From positions 204,750 to 268,749 of the forward strand of contig NZ_VUMZ01000003.1 in NCBI RefSeq assembly GCF_009695915.1: 64,000 nt of DNA. Reading direction: 5' to 3'. Source of the DNA: Hornefia butyriciproducens (GTDB lineage: Bacteria; Bacillota; Clostridia; Peptostreptococcales; Anaerovoracaceae). A program made the position numbers and the translations under genes. How positions within the stretch are numbered: position 1 is the stretch's first letter; every line of letters starts with the position of its first letter. This document shows, one piece after another, positions 1-11,017 of this stretch. Under the pieces are notes generated by a model. The model searched no databases and had not been told where the DNA came from. It saw only the letters and a program-made list of their open reading frames with translations.

Positions 1-305
1 GAGATCTCACCGAGGGTGACCAGCTGTCCGTTCAGACGACACAGATTTTTTCCTGTGGCGGAAATCTCCCGGGTGATCACATAATCCTGACCGTCGAGAG
101 AGGCGGCCAACTGAATGACGGCTTTATCTTTTCCGCTGCGCACAAAAGACGAGTCTGCCCGCGCTCCCAGCGCCAGACTCACGGCTTCAATCACAATGGA
201 TTTACCAGAGCCTGTTTCACCCGTGATGATGTTCAGACCGTCTTCAAATTCAATCTCTGTATTTTCGATGATCGCAAAATTCTGTATTAAGAGATGTTGT
301 ATCAT
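1..305 (-). CDS. recN: DNA repair protein RecN (N-terminal part, runs off the window)
   Basis: The minus strand reads a protein beginning MIQHLLIQNFAIIE, followed by the nucleotide-binding loop GETGSGKS near residue 35. This is the standard start of RecN, the SMC-like ATPase that acts at double-strand breaks during recombinational repair. Only about 101 residues are present; the coiled coil and C-terminal ATPase half lie beyond base 1. The ATG at 305 is seven bases past the argR stop, so argR and recN are probably co-transcribed, an arrangement common in Clostridia and Bacilli. The identification rests on the P-loop and the typical N-terminal sequence, and is confident despite truncation by the window edge. 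Confidence 0.93.
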   Translation of the reverse strand, partial: MIQHLLIQNFAIIENTEIEFEDGLNIITGETGSGKSIVIEAVSLALGARADSSFVRSGKDKAVIQLAASLDGQDYVITREISATGKNLCRLNGQLVTLGEI

Positions 306-312
306 GATCGGA

Positions 313-777
313 TTATTTTTTGTTCTTCATAATGAGCATATCGTTGAAAATGGAGAGAATCTCCTCGACATGCTCCTCTTTGTCAACAACAAGCAGCAGG
401 GTGTTGTCCCCCGCAATGGATCCCACGACGTGAGGGAGTCCGATGCAGTCGACGGCCTCTCCCGCGGCCGGTCCGCAGCCGGAAAGCGTCTTGATGACGA
501 TCAGGTTCTGTGCTGACGCAAAGGAAATGATGGTTTCTCGGAAAATCTTTACGAACCGATCTGAAATCGGTGCGTCGTGTCGGGTACTGACTGCATATTT
601 ATACTTTCCGCTTGCAGCGAGAACTTTAATCAGCTGCAGTTCCTTGATGTCTCGGGAAATGGTTGCCTGTGTAACATCGAATCCTTCCTTCTTCAGCATA
701 CTTGCCAGTTTGTCCTGAGTTTCAATCTCATTGTTGGCAATCAGCTCTAAAATTTTGTTCTGCCTTGAATAACGCAT
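313..777 (-). CDS. argR: Arginine repressor ArgR
   Basis: This 154-residue protein begins MRYSRQNKILELI. It has an N-terminal winged helix-turn-helix (about residues 1-70, with VTQATISRDIKEL as recognition region) and a C-terminal hexamerisation/arginine-binding domain containing GDNTLLLV. An in-frame upstream ATG at 849 would add 24 residues, but the ATG at 777 has a strong SD (GGGGAGGAG) and gives the usual family length, so I chose 777. ArgR binds DNA when arginine is bound and controls arginine biosynthesis and catabolism; AhrC is the Bacillus homologue. A candidate operator overlaps its own -10 box, suggesting autoregulation. It is followed directly by recN. Confidence 0.95.
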   Translation of the reverse strand: MRYSRQNKILELIANNEIETQDKLASMLKKEGFDVTQATISRDIKELQLIKVLAASGKYKYAVSTRHDAPISDRFVKIFRETIISFASAQNLIVIKTLSGCGPAAGEAVDCIGLPHVVGSIAGDNTLLLVVDKEEHVEEILSIFNDMLIMKNKK

Positions 778-822
778 AATCTCCTCCCCGATTATCGAAA
801 AGAATTGTACAAATCGGTAATA

Positions 823-840
823 TGTGAATATTATAGCACA
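823..840. promoter_or_regulatory. Candidate ARG box over the argR promoter
   Basis: TGTGAATATTATAGCACA matches the ARG-box pattern TNTGNATWWWWATNCANA at all but the two positions after the AT core (my hand comparison). On the minus strand the same bases contain TATAAT (835-830), a plausible -10 for argR, so bound repressor would occlude its own promoter. No convincing -35 was found for that promoter. The site is inferred from sequence alone. Confidence 0.5.
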
Positions 841-878
841 ATTATGCAAAAAATGAAATGCTAATTATTATCCCAGGA

Positions 879-907
879 TAGACAAACATCTGTTCTTATA
901 GTATAAT
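879..907 (+). promoter_or_regulatory. Sigma-A type promoter of the ruvCAB operon
   Basis: TAGACA (879-884) and TATAAT (902-907) are separated by exactly 17 bases and lie 33 bases upstream of the ruvC start, which has its own SD (AGGAGAGG, 926-933). The spacing and a perfect -10 make this a good housekeeping promoter. It is divergent from argR. Confidence 0.7.
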
Positions 908-939
908 TAATAAAACAGTCAAAGCAGGAGAGGTAACGG

Positions 940-1461
940 ATGAGGATACTTGGAATCGACCCGGGCTACGCAATCATGGGATGGTCCGTACTGGATATGA
1001 AGGGGAACCGCTTCAGGGCCGTTGACTACGGCTCAATTACAACAGATGCAGGAGTGGAGATGCCTCTTCGGCTCCAGCATCTGTATTCGGAGCTTACGGC
1101 CGTCATTGAGCAGTACCGTCCGGAGGAAGCGTCCATAGAAGAACTGTTTTTTAATAACAATGCGAAGACGGTAATTCATGTCGGGGAGGCCAGAGGCGTC
1201 GCCGTTTTAGCGTGTGTCAACGGAGGTCTGGACGTGTATGAATATACACCTCTTCAGATCAAGCAGGCGCTGGTGGGATACGGCCGCGCGGACAAAAAAC
1301 AGGTTCAGGCCATGGTCAAGACCATTTTGAATCTGGAGCAGGTTCCCAGACCGGACGATACAGCGGATGCAGTTGCCGCTGCGATCTGTCACGGCCATTC
1401 CGCAGGAGCTGCTCAGAGACTGGAGAAACTGAAAAAGAGAGGAATGAAAAAGATAATATGA
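940..1461 (+). CDS. ruvC: Crossover junction endodeoxyribonuclease RuvC
   Basis: RuvC resolves Holliday junctions by symmetrical nicking after RuvAB branch migration. The 173-residue protein has the expected RNase-H-like acidic residues: D7 in GIDPG, glutamate near residue 67-68 in SIEELFF, and the DDTADA cluster around residues 139-143. Family proteins are about 160-175 residues, so it is complete. The stop overlaps the ruvA start (ATGA), indicating translational coupling in a ruvC-ruvA-ruvB operon. The start has a good SD and a promoter about 33 bases upstream. Confidence 0.96.
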   Translation: MRILGIDPGYAIMGWSVLDMKGNRFRAVDYGSITTDAGVEMPLRLQHLYSELTAVIEQYRPEEASIEELFFNNNAKTVIHVGEARGVAVLACVNGGLDVYEYTPLQIKQALVGYGRADKKQVQAMVKTILNLEQVPRPDDTADAVAAAICHGHSAGAAQRLEKLKKRGMKKII

Positions 1462-2051
1462 TACGTTTTCTTAGGGGAAGCTTCCATCCGAATCCGGACG
1501 GGACTGCGGTGATCGAGACTGCATCCGGCATCGGATTTCTGGTCAGTCTTCCAGCAAATTCCGGATTGTATAAGAATCCTGAAGGCGCTGAAGTGAAGGT
1601 GTATACTCTGATGATCGTCCGAGAGGATGATATGAGTCTGTACGGCTTTGAGAGCAGAGATGAACTGGAGCTTTTCCGCCTCCTGATCACGGTGAACGGC
1701 GTGGGCGCCAAAGCCGGAATGTCCATTATGGGAATCCTGCCTCAGATGGAGCTCCGCAGAGCGATTGCGGCAGGAGATACAAAGGCTGTTTCGGCAGCCA
1801 GCGGCGTGGGGAAGAAGACCGCGGAGCGCGTGATTCTGGATCTGAAGGACAAGGTGGGAGATTTCGGCGAATTCAGTCCTGAGTCTGTCGCGGAGGGTGC
1901 TGCGGTATTCACCAGCGAACGATCCGAAGCTGTGAACGCGCTGATGGCTCTGGGATACAGCAGGAGCGAAGCAGAGAACGCGGTAGGAAAGGTTGGAACA
2001 GAGGGGCTCAGTGCGGAGGAATATATTAAAAACGCACTGAAGCAGATGTAA
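1458..2051 (+). CDS. ruvA: Holliday junction branch migration protein RuvA
   Basis: The 197-residue product begins MIRFLRGSF and has the three RuvA parts: an N-terminal OB fold, the central tandem helix-hairpin-helix region (VNGVGAKAGM and ASGVGKKTAER, about residues 72-120) that contacts junction DNA, and a C-terminal UBA-like domain (ALMALGYSRSEAENAV) that binds RuvB. RuvA tetramers load the RuvB motor on four-way junctions. It overlaps ruvC by four bases and is 15 bases from ruvB, fitting a single operon. Length and motifs are normal. Confidence 0.96.
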   Translation: MIRFLRGSFHPNPDGTAVIETASGIGFLVSLPANSGLYKNPEGAEVKVYTLMIVREDDMSLYGFESRDELELFRLLITVNGVGAKAGMSIMGILPQMELRRAIAAGDTKAVSAASGVGKKTAERVILDLKDKVGDFGEFSPESVAEGAAVFTSERSEAVNALMALGYSRSEAENAVGKVGTEGLSAEEYIKNALKQM

Positions 2052-2066
2052 CGGAGCGAGCAGATC

Positions 2067-3149
2067 ATGGAATCAGAACGAATTACGCAATCCAGTGCGG
2101 GCGCCGCAGAGGCGGGACAGGAAGTTCTCCTGCGGCCTCAGCATCTGGAGGATTTTATCGGCCAGACAGACGCCAAGGGTAACCTGAAGGTCTTTATTGA
2201 AGCGGCGAAACTGCGGGGAGAGCCCCTGGACCATGTTTTGTTCTACGGCCCCCCGGGACTCGGCAAGACGACGCTGGCGGGAATCATCGCAAACGAACTG
2301 GGCGTGGACATCAAGATTACCTCCGGTCCGGCAATCGGGCGAGCCGGCGATCTGGCGGCGATTCTGACCAATCTGAACGACAACGACGTTCTGTTTATTG
2401 ATGAAATTCACCGGCTGAACCGCAGTGTTGAGGAGGTACTGTATTCCGCCATGGAGGACTACGCACTGGACATCATCATCGGGAAAGGCCCCTCCGCCCG
2501 GTCTATCCGTCTGGATATCGCCCGTTTCACGCTGATCGGAGCGACGACCCGCGCGGGCAGTCTGTCAGCTCCGCTGCGGGACCGGTTCGGAGTCATCAGC
2601 AAGTTTGAGATTTATAAAAAGGAGGAGCTGGCGGACATCATCAGACGTTCGGCGCGGCTGATGGGCGTGGAGATCGACGAGGACGCGACGCTTCTGATGG
2701 CGCAGTGTTCACGGGGAACCCCCCGTATCGCGAACCGTCTCCTGAAGCGGATCCGTGATTTCTCTCAGGTGCGGGGGAACGGCCGGATCGATCTGGCGAT
2801 AACAGAGGAAGGACTGAAAGCGCTTGGGGTGGACAGCCTGGGTCTGGAGCGTCTGGATCGTGAGATCCTGTCTACAATCATCGACCGGTTCGGCGGAGGT
2901 CCGGTGGGCATCGATACGATCGCGGCATCTATCGGAGAGGAGCGGATCACCATAGAGGACGCCTACGAGCCGTACCTGATCCAGACCGGACTGCTCTACC
3001 GCACTCAGAAGGGGCGCATGGTTTCCCGGCTGGGATATGAGCATATGGGTCTGAGATATCCCTATGAGGATGACCGCCGGGAAATCTCAGAGTCGGAGGA
3101 ACGCACCGGAGAAGGTGAAGAAAAGGATGAGCAGATCAGGTTCGTGTAG
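2067..3149 (+). CDS. ruvB: Holliday junction ATP-dependent DNA helicase RuvB
   Basis: RuvB is the AAA+ motor of branch migration. Visible motifs are Walker A GPPGLGKT (residues 61-68), Walker B with FIDEIH (about 110), the sensor stretch GATTRAG and a C-terminal winged helix. At 360 residues it is longer than the usual 330-345; the extra is a charged tail of about 25 residues ([12 protein letters not shown] and on) after the conserved YPYEDD region. This tail is probably flexible and of unknown relevance. It closes the ruvCAB operon; queA follows after about 100 bases. Confidence 0.96.
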   Translation: MESERITQSSAGAAEAGQEVLLRPQHLEDFIGQTDAKGNLKVFIEAAKLRGEPLDHVLFYGPPGLGKTTLAGIIANELGVDIKITSGPAIGRAGDLAAILTNLNDNDVLFIDEIHRLNRSVEEVLYSAMEDYALDIIIGKGPSARSIRLDIARFTLIGATTRAGSLSAPLRDRFGVISKFEIYKKEELADIIRRSARLMGVEIDEDATLLMAQCSRGTPRIANRLLKRIRDFSQVRGNGRIDLAITEEGLKALGVDSLGLERLDREILSTIIDRFGGGPVGIDTIAASIGEERITIEDAYEPYLIQTGLLYRTQKGRMVSRLGYEHMGLRYPYEDDRREISESEERTGEGEEKDEQIRFV

Positions 3150-3252
3150 CACCGTGGAAAGTGCGACGGACACGGCCTTGTGGAGTTCCGCGGCAATACG
3201 GGATTTGTGACAGGCAATGAGGAGAGAGTAACGAAGAAAGTATGAGAGGCAT

Positions 3253-4299
3253 ATGAGAATAGAAGACTTTGATTATGAACTGCCGAAGGAATTGATCGCG
3301 CAAACTCCGGAGCAGCGGCGGGATCACTGCAGGCTGATGGTCCTGAACCGTGAGCACGGAACAATCCTTCATCAGCATTTTTACGACATACTGGAGCATC
3401 TGAAACCGACGGACTGCCTTGTCCTGAATGACTCCAGAGTGATTCCGGCCCGCCTGTTCGGGCAGAAGGAGGGAACCGGCGCGCACATCGAGTTCCTGCT
3501 GAGCAAAAGAATCGAAGGAGATGTATGGGAAACACTGGTTCGCCCGGGACGACGGCTGAAGCCCGGAGACTCCGTCAGTTTCGGCGAAGGCAGACTTCGG
3601 GCGGAGATCCTGGATTACAGTGAAGGCGGAACAAGGAAGGTTCGTTTCCTCTATGACGGGATCTTCATGGAACGTCTGGAGGAACTCGGGAAAATGCCTC
3701 TTCCGCCGTATATCGAGAGGGAAAGCACTGATGAGGACCGGGATATGTATCAGACGGTGTACAGCCGGGTGGACGGATCTGTGGCTGCGCCTACGGCAGG
3801 ACTCCATTTTACCGAGGAACTGCTCAGGAAGGCGCAGGAAAAGGGCGTGAAGCTCGCGTATGTGACCCTTCATGTCGGAATCGGGACATTCCGTCCCGTG
3901 AAGTGTGAAAACATCGAGGAGCATCAGATGCACTTCGAAGAATATTTTGTGGACGAGGACACTGCCTCCGTAATTAACGAGACGATCCGCGCAGGCGGCC
4001 GAATCGTCTCGGTCGGAACAACATCGACCAGAACGCTGGAAAGCGCGGCATTCTATGACGAAGCCTGCGGCCGGTATCTTGTGAAGGCGGGGCACGGGAG
4101 CACCGGAATTTTCATCTATCCCGGATACGAGTATAAAATCGTGGATGCGCTTATCACGAATTTCCACCTGCCGAAATCCACGCTGATCATGCTGGTTTCC
4201 GCGCTGTACGACCGGGAGAAGATTCTGGATGCGTACAGAGAGGCGGTGGAAAAACAATATCGTTTTTTCAGCTACGGTGACGCCATGCTGATCGAATAG
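3253..4299 (+). CDS. queA: S-adenosylmethionine:tRNA ribosyltransferase-isomerase QueA
   Basis: QueA transfers and isomerises the ribosyl group of SAM onto 7-aminomethyl-7-deazaguanine in tRNA, giving epoxyqueuosine. The 348-residue protein has the family signatures [13 protein letters not shown] at the N-terminus, [14 protein letters not shown] near residues 56-70, PLPPYI near 150 and APTAGLHFT near 178, and ends with a typical [11 protein letters not shown]. Length is as expected. Tgt, the enzyme acting one step earlier, is encoded 500 bases downstream with a cupin gene between them, so this is a queuosine module. Confidence 0.97.
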   Translation: MRIEDFDYELPKELIAQTPEQRRDHCRLMVLNREHGTILHQHFYDILEHLKPTDCLVLNDSRVIPARLFGQKEGTGAHIEFLLSKRIEGDVWETLVRPGRRLKPGDSVSFGEGRLRAEILDYSEGGTRKVRFLYDGIFMERLEELGKMPLPPYIERESTDEDRDMYQTVYSRVDGSVAAPTAGLHFTEELLRKAQEKGVKLAYVTLHVGIGTFRPVKCENIEEHQMHFEEYFVDEDTASVINETIRAGGRIVSVGTTSTRTLESAAFYDEACGRYLVKAGHGSTGIFIYPGYEYKIVDALITNFHLPKSTLIMLVSALYDREKILDAYREAVEKQYRFFSYGDAMLIE

Positions 4300-4393
4300 A
4301 TGACGCGCGGTTCCGCAGAAGACCGTGAGCAGTAATATGGGCTAGTTTTACAGGATTTATCGGTGGGTGCATCGATAGAAAAGGAAGGTTGAA

Positions 4394-7081
<2,688 letters not shown>

Positions 7082-7199
7082 GAGGCGATGAAAGGCTTGA
7101 AAACAAGCGGTTTATGGAATTAGCTTCTATCGAGTCGGCCACTCAGGAAGCTCAAAAAACACTCCCCGGAAACTTATCTAAAGGTCATTTTGCCGGAGG

Positions 7200-7312
7200 G
7201 TTGAGTAGGCCATTTAGATGTCGGGGGTCGAGTGCGCCATTTAGATGTCAGAAACCATAGGGTTGAGTGGGCTGTTTAGATGTCGGGGGTTGAGTGCGTT
7301 ATTTAGATGTCA
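7200..7312 (+). repeat. Four degenerate 24-bp repeats resembling the rlmD gene end
   Basis: Units start at 7200, 7227, 7262 and 7289 and share a GTTGAGTgcG..ATTTAGATGTC pattern. They form two pairs: 27 bp within a pair and 62 bp between pairs. Each aligns without gaps to the rlmD stretch GTGGAGACGGTAGTATTGAT and on. They fill most of the non-coding gap 7082-7354; nothing else was seen there. They could be accreted attachment-site remnants or the multiple terminal repeats of an IS21-type element. Confidence 0.6.
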
Positions 7313-7354
7313 GGGATGAAAACGGCAGATTGTAATTGTAAGGAGCAGCATGCT

Positions 7355-8155
7355 ATGAAGAAGAGCATCGGTATCATTCTAATAATTTGCATTGTGCTTA
7401 CTCTCGCGCTTTTGATCGGTATTCTTCCATCAGTTACAGACTATCAGGCAAAGCATCGCATATACACTGATATGCAGACTGATCTTTCTGATGTGATGAA
7501 TGTAAACATCAGAATTGTTTCAGTCGATAAGCATGATGGGGGAATTGCATATGGTGCCGGAAGCAGCGGAGTTGTAATAGAAAAAACAGAGAACAAGTAT
7601 TATGCTTTGACCGCATTTCATGTTCTTGCGAATGATGAGATCGATTATTTTGTAGTCATAACACCGGATGATCCGTCCGTTTTCGACTACAAAAAAGAAC
7701 ATGAAGGCGTAGGGCAGGAAGAGTATTATAATCAGCTTCCTAAAGTAAAGGTTGAATTCGAGAAAGAGGAATCTGATTTGGCTGTTATTTCATTTGAGTC
7801 TGACAAGCAAATCTCTGTCGTACAAATCGCAGAAACAATGCCTGAGAAGGGAGATCGAATAGCTGTGATATCCAATCCGGAAGGAGAGAAGTTTGTTAGT
7901 ACATACGGCAAAATCAAATCCAGTAAACCAGAGAACTTCAGTTTCAATGATGATCAGTCTGACAATCTGGTCGTAAAACATAGTGCATATGAAGCACCCG
8001 GCAGCAGTGGAAGCGCAGTGTATAACGAAAGCATGGAGCTGGTCGGTATCAACATAGGCGGCGGCAGAGATGTATTTGGGCGTTTCCGATATGGTGTGAT
8101 GATACCAACAGATCAGATCAATGAGTGCATCAGCGGATGGCAAGAGGAGAAATGA
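7355..8155 (+). CDS. Membrane-anchored trypsin-like (S1C/HtrA-type) serine protease
   Basis: The 266-residue protein starts with a single N-terminal transmembrane helix (IGIILIICIVLTLALLIGIL, about residues 5-24) and then an extracytoplasmic protease domain. The catalytic triad is visible: His in TAFHV (about 88), Asp in ESDLAVISF (about 142) and Ser in GSSGSAVYN (about 218). There is no PDZ domain, so it is shorter than DegP/HtrA. I chose the ATG at 7355 (SD AAGGAG at 7340-7345); an upstream ATG at 7307 lies inside the repeat array and has no SD. It leads a three-gene plus-strand cassette inside the element's left end. The substrate is unknown. Confidence 0.85.
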   Translation: MKKSIGIILIICIVLTLALLIGILPSVTDYQAKHRIYTDMQTDLSDVMNVNIRIVSVDKHDGGIAYGAGSSGVVIEKTENKYYALTAFHVLANDEIDYFVVITPDDPSVFDYKKEHEGVGQEEYYNQLPKVKVEFEKEESDLAVISFESDKQISVVQIAETMPEKGDRIAVISNPEGEKFVSTYGKIKSSKPENFSFNDDQSDNLVVKHSAYEAPGSSGSAVYNESMELVGINIGGGRDVFGRFRYGVMIPTDQINECISGWQEEK

Positions 8156-8202
8156 CATGGCATGTTCCGTTTCCGTATAGATATGAGGTCAAATAAGGAA
8201 GA

Positions 8203-8595
8203 ATGAGTAGAAGGATTCTCATAATAACAATGATTTGCATTCTGACAGTTTTGGCTGGATGTGGAAAGAAAGCTGAGCCGATAGATTTGCCATCCAATGA
8301 GGCTGTCACAAGTATAGAGGTCATTACGATCGACGGAGCTAAAGCCGATATCACAGAAACCACTCAGATCGAGACAGTCATGACTGCTTTAAGTGCAGCT
8401 AAACCGACCCGAGTACAATCCGTAAACGACCAGCCTGCAAATGTTGACGCTTACGGAACCATCAGCATCAATACCGCTGGTGAAGCAACAGTGGTTTACT
8501 ACTATGATAAAGATAGTAAACATTATATCGAACAACCGTACAGGGGAATCTACGAGCTGGAAGATAATTTAGAAGAGACTCTGCGTCAAGAGTAA
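8203..8595 (+). CDS. Small lipoprotein of unknown function
   Basis: The 130-residue protein carries a lipoprotein signal peptide: charged start MSRR, hydrophobic stretch, then lipobox LAGC with the modified cysteine at about residue 20. The mature part (about 110 residues) alternates short polar strands and resembles small extracytoplasmic beta-rich domains; I do not recognise a family. SD AAGGA lies just upstream. It sits 47 bases after the protease gene and 13 before a membrane protein gene, so the three probably act together at the cell surface. Function unassigned. Confidence 0.75.
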   Translation: MSRRILIITMICILTVLAGCGKKAEPIDLPSNEAVTSIEVITIDGAKADITETTQIETVMTALSAAKPTRVQSVNDQPANVDAYGTISINTAGEATVVYYYDKDSKHYIEQPYRGIYELEDNLEETLRQE

Positions 8596-8608
8596 GTGAG
8601 GTGTCGCA

Positions 8609-8977
8609 ATGTCTATGAAAGCGGTCAAGATCATTGATATTATTTGCATAGTAATATTTGTGCTCATGGGGGTGTATATTTTTGCTTTACCTGAAGCAAC
8701 ACAGGATCTCCTTTTGCCTGTCTTTACAATCATCAATCCTTATAAGACCGGTGCGTGGATCATGGGAATCGGATTTCTTGTCACCTGTCTCTGGGGAAAA
8801 GGAAAGGCAGGCTTGGTTTTAGGTGTAGTGCTACTGGTATGTTATCTGATTACGGCGTTTGTATCACTGGTAGGATTAATGGTAGTGACAACCGGGCTTG
8901 ACCTTCTGTGGTATTTGCATCCTATTCCTATTGTAATTGGATGCATTGTGGCAATTTGCAGGAAGAGAAGAAGATAA
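8609..8977 (+). CDS. Small integral membrane protein
   Basis: The 122-residue protein is mostly hydrophobic, with three or four likely membrane segments: about 9-27 (IICIVIFVLMGVYIFALP), 45-60, 66-90 (GLVLGVVLLVCYLITAFVSL) and 100-115. It ends in a basic cytoplasmic tail (CRKRRR). SD is AGGTG. It is the last gene of the protease-lipoprotein-membrane cassette and is followed by a strong hairpin facing the recombinase genes. No family recognised; a role as partner of the cassette protease is only inference. Confidence 0.7.
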   Translation: MSMKAVKIIDIICIVIFVLMGVYIFALPEATQDLLLPVFTIINPYKTGAWIMGIGFLVTCLWGKGKAGLVLGVVLLVCYLITAFVSLVGLMVVTTGLDLLWYLHPIPIVIGCIVAICRKRRR

Positions 8978-8994
8978 GAAAAAAGAGACAGACC

Positions 8995-9032
8995 AGAGCT
9001 CCTCACTACCAATCACGGCGGTGGGGAGCTCT
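8995..9032. terminator. Hairpin between convergent transcripts
   Basis: AGAGCTCC..CACC pairs with GGTGGGGAGCTCT (9020-9032), a stem of about 12 pairs. It lies between the plus-strand cassette and the end of the minus-strand recombinase operon, so it may act in both directions. The following T-tracts are modest. Confidence 0.6.
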
Positions 9033-9034
9033 TA

Positions 9035-10597
9035 TTATGCCTCGATGTCGATTGTGATCCCGGACTTGAAGTCTACTGTGAAGTGATCCTCGAAGACGGT
9101 GATCTTGGCAATGTGCCTTGAGACCAGTGCCTCGTCAAATTTTGTGATGTCAGCGGCCTGCTTATTGATGAAGTCCTGCAGGTCTTTGATCCGTTTCATC
9201 TGGTCATCCCGGAGGACACTGTCGACTTCGGACTGCTTGCGCATATCCCGGAGCCGGATTATCTCATCAGTGATGGCATCATAGTCCGCGCTCTGGTTGG
9301 CTTTCTTGATGAGCTCTTTCTGTAATTCCTTCATCCGCGCGTCGATGACTTCTGGGGAGAGAGTATCTCGATCTGAAATGGCAGTTTTCATGTTGGACTG
9401 CAGTGTTTTCAGGAAGTCAGTTTTCTGGCAGAGCACCTGATTGATGGCGTCAATCACCACCTGCTCCAGAATCGTTTCATTCACTGTGCGGCTGCGGCAG
9501 GCATGGCCGGTGTTCTCAAGCCGTGAGCAGCACCGCCAGACGATCGACCTGCAGCCTCGGTTGTTCCAATGAACGCGCCGGTAATATTCTCCGCACTCGC
9601 CGCAAAAAATGATCTGTGCGAAGCAGTGCTTGCAGGAGTAACAGCGGCGCCTGCCATTCTCGGTGGTATGCACTCTGCGTCTTCTGGCCAGTTCCTCCTG
9701 CACCAGCAGGAAGATGTCTTTCGGAATGATGGCCTCATGATCACCTTCCACATAGTACTGCGGCATGGTGCCGTTGTTCTTAACTCGCTTCTTCGTCAAA
9801 AAGTCCGTGGTATAGGTCTTCTGAAGCAGGGCATCACCGATGTACTTCTCGTTTGTCAGGATCTTCTTTATGGTGCTGGGGTGCCATCTCTCTTTCCCAG
9901 CGCCGGTGAGAATACAGTCAGCTTCCAGACCGGCAGCGATCTTATCCATGCTTTTGCCTTCGAGATATTCCCGGTAGATACGTTTGACGATCTCGGCCTG
10001 TTCGGGGTCGATGACCAGATTGCCGTCTGAGTCTTTGGTGTAACCGAGAAAGCGGTTGTGATTGACCTGTACCTTGCCTTGCTGGTAGCGATACTGGATT
10101 CCCATTTTTACATTCTGTGAAAGGCTCTGGGATTCCTGCTGGGCGAGGGAGGCCATGATGGTAAGCAGCACCTCGCCTTTAGAATCCATTGTGTTGATGG
10201 ACTCCTTTTCAAAGAAAACCGGGATGTTCTTATCCTTGAGCTCACGGATATATTTCAGGCAGTCCAGCGTGTTACGCGCAAACCGGCTGATTGACTTAGT
10301 GATGATCATGTCGATGTTTCCGGCATGGCATTCGTCGATCATGCGGTTAAACTCGTCACGCTTCTTAGTGTTGGTGCCGGTGATGCCGTCATCTGCAAAG
10401 ATGCCAGCCAGTACCCATTCTGGATTCTTTGAAATGTACTCTGTGTAATGCTCAATCTGTGCATCGTAGCTGGTGGCCTGCTCATCGCTGTCAGTACTGA
10501 CTCTGCAGTACGCCGCGACTCGGAGCTTTGGCTTCTCAGCTTTTTTGATATTGTTTCCGACCTGCCGTTTGGCTGGTATGAAGGTAACGTTTGCCAT
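9035..10597 (-). CDS. Large serine recombinase (third gene of triplet)
   Basis: Large serine recombinases integrate and excise phages and conjugative elements. This 520-residue protein has an N-terminal resolvase/invertase domain (about 25-175) with the catalytic serine in YCRVSTDSD, a recombinase domain (about 195-300), a zinc ribbon (cysteines of CYSCKHC and FCGECGEYY, about 315-345) and a C-terminal coiled coil. The start at 10597 overlaps the stop of the middle recombinase gene by one base, so the three are translationally linked. It is the gene nearest attL. Which member of the triplet performs catalysis is not evident. Confidence 0.95.
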   Translation of the reverse strand: MANVTFIPAKRQVGNNIKKAEKPKLRVAAYCRVSTDSDEQATSYDAQIEHYTEYISKNPEWVLAGIFADDGITGTNTKKRDEFNRMIDECHAGNIDMIITKSISRFARNTLDCLKYIRELKDKNIPVFFEKESINTMDSKGEVLLTIMASLAQQESQSLSQNVKMGIQYRYQQGKVQVNHNRFLGYTKDSDGNLVIDPEQAEIVKRIYREYLEGKSMDKIAAGLEADCILTGAGKERWHPSTIKKILTNEKYIGDALLQKTYTTDFLTKKRVKNNGTMPQYYVEGDHEAIIPKDIFLLVQEELARRRRVHTTENGRRRCYSCKHCFAQIIFCGECGEYYRRVHWNNRGCRSIVWRCCSRLENTGHACRSRTVNETILEQVVIDAINQVLCQKTDFLKTLQSNMKTAISDRDTLSPEVIDARMKELQKELIKKANQSADYDAITDEIIRLRDMRKQSEVDSVLRDDQMKRIKDLQDFINKQAADITKFDEALVSRHIAKITVFEDHFTVDFKSGITIDIEA

Positions 10598-11013
10598 CAG
10601 CTTACCTCACTTTCAATCTGGCTATAAATGTATTCTGCCTGCTGCACCGGGCTGTCAAAGTGCTCAGTGAGCTCACCAAGCTTGAATCGTCTGAACGGCT
10701 TTACCTCCCGTGGCTTTGTCTTCCGGCCATTCCTGCCGAGGGCTTCCGCACGCCTCGTGATTTCTTCCTGAGCCCTTGTAAAGGTGCTTTCACCGATGAT
10801 GGCAGGGTAGAAGGCATCGCCGAGATAGTGCTTATTACTCAGGAGCCGCTTTACACTGCCGTGATAAGCGTCGATTCCGACCTCTGCCGCAGCCGACATG
10901 AGCCCCATGCCTGCGAGGTAGTTTTTGTAAAGGTTCCGGAGCCTGTCTGCAGCATCATTGTCGATGACTGCGTTCCCGTTTACGATCCGGTAACCATAAG
11001 GGGTATGTCCCAT
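10597..11013 (-). CDS. Recombinase-domain protein lacking the catalytic serine domain
   Basis: This 138-residue protein begins [13 protein letters not shown], which aligns with the start of the DNA-binding recombinase domain of large serine recombinases. It has that domain only: no resolvase domain, no catalytic serine, no zinc ribbon. It has its own SD and start codon and sits precisely between two full-length recombinase genes (4-base gap before it, 1-base overlap after it). It is thus a designed small component, not obvious debris. Similar small middle genes occur in known serine-recombinase triplets. It may bind att DNA or modulate direction; this is inference. Confidence 0.85.
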   Translation of the reverse strand: MGHTPYGYRIVNGNAVIDNDAADRLRNLYKNYLAGMGLMSAAAEVGIDAYHGSVKRLLSNKHYLGDAFYPAIIGESTFTRAQEEITRRAEALGRNGRKTKPREVKPFRRFKLGELTEHFDSPVQQAEYIYSQIESEVS

Positions 11014-11017
11014 TTCT

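Noticed and set aside
7200..7312. CRISPR-like array after rlmD
   Set aside because: Only four units, spacers of 3 and 11 bases, and clear similarity to the rlmD end instead.
7307..7354. Longer start of the protease gene inside the repeat array
   Set aside because: The upstream ATG lies in the fourth repeat, has no SD, and would place 16 polar residues before the transmembrane helix; the ATG at 7355 has a good SD.
10597..11013. Middle recombinase as a broken pseudogene
   Set aside because: It has its own SD and start, no internal stops, and precise junctions with both neighbours, so it looks like a genuine small gene.
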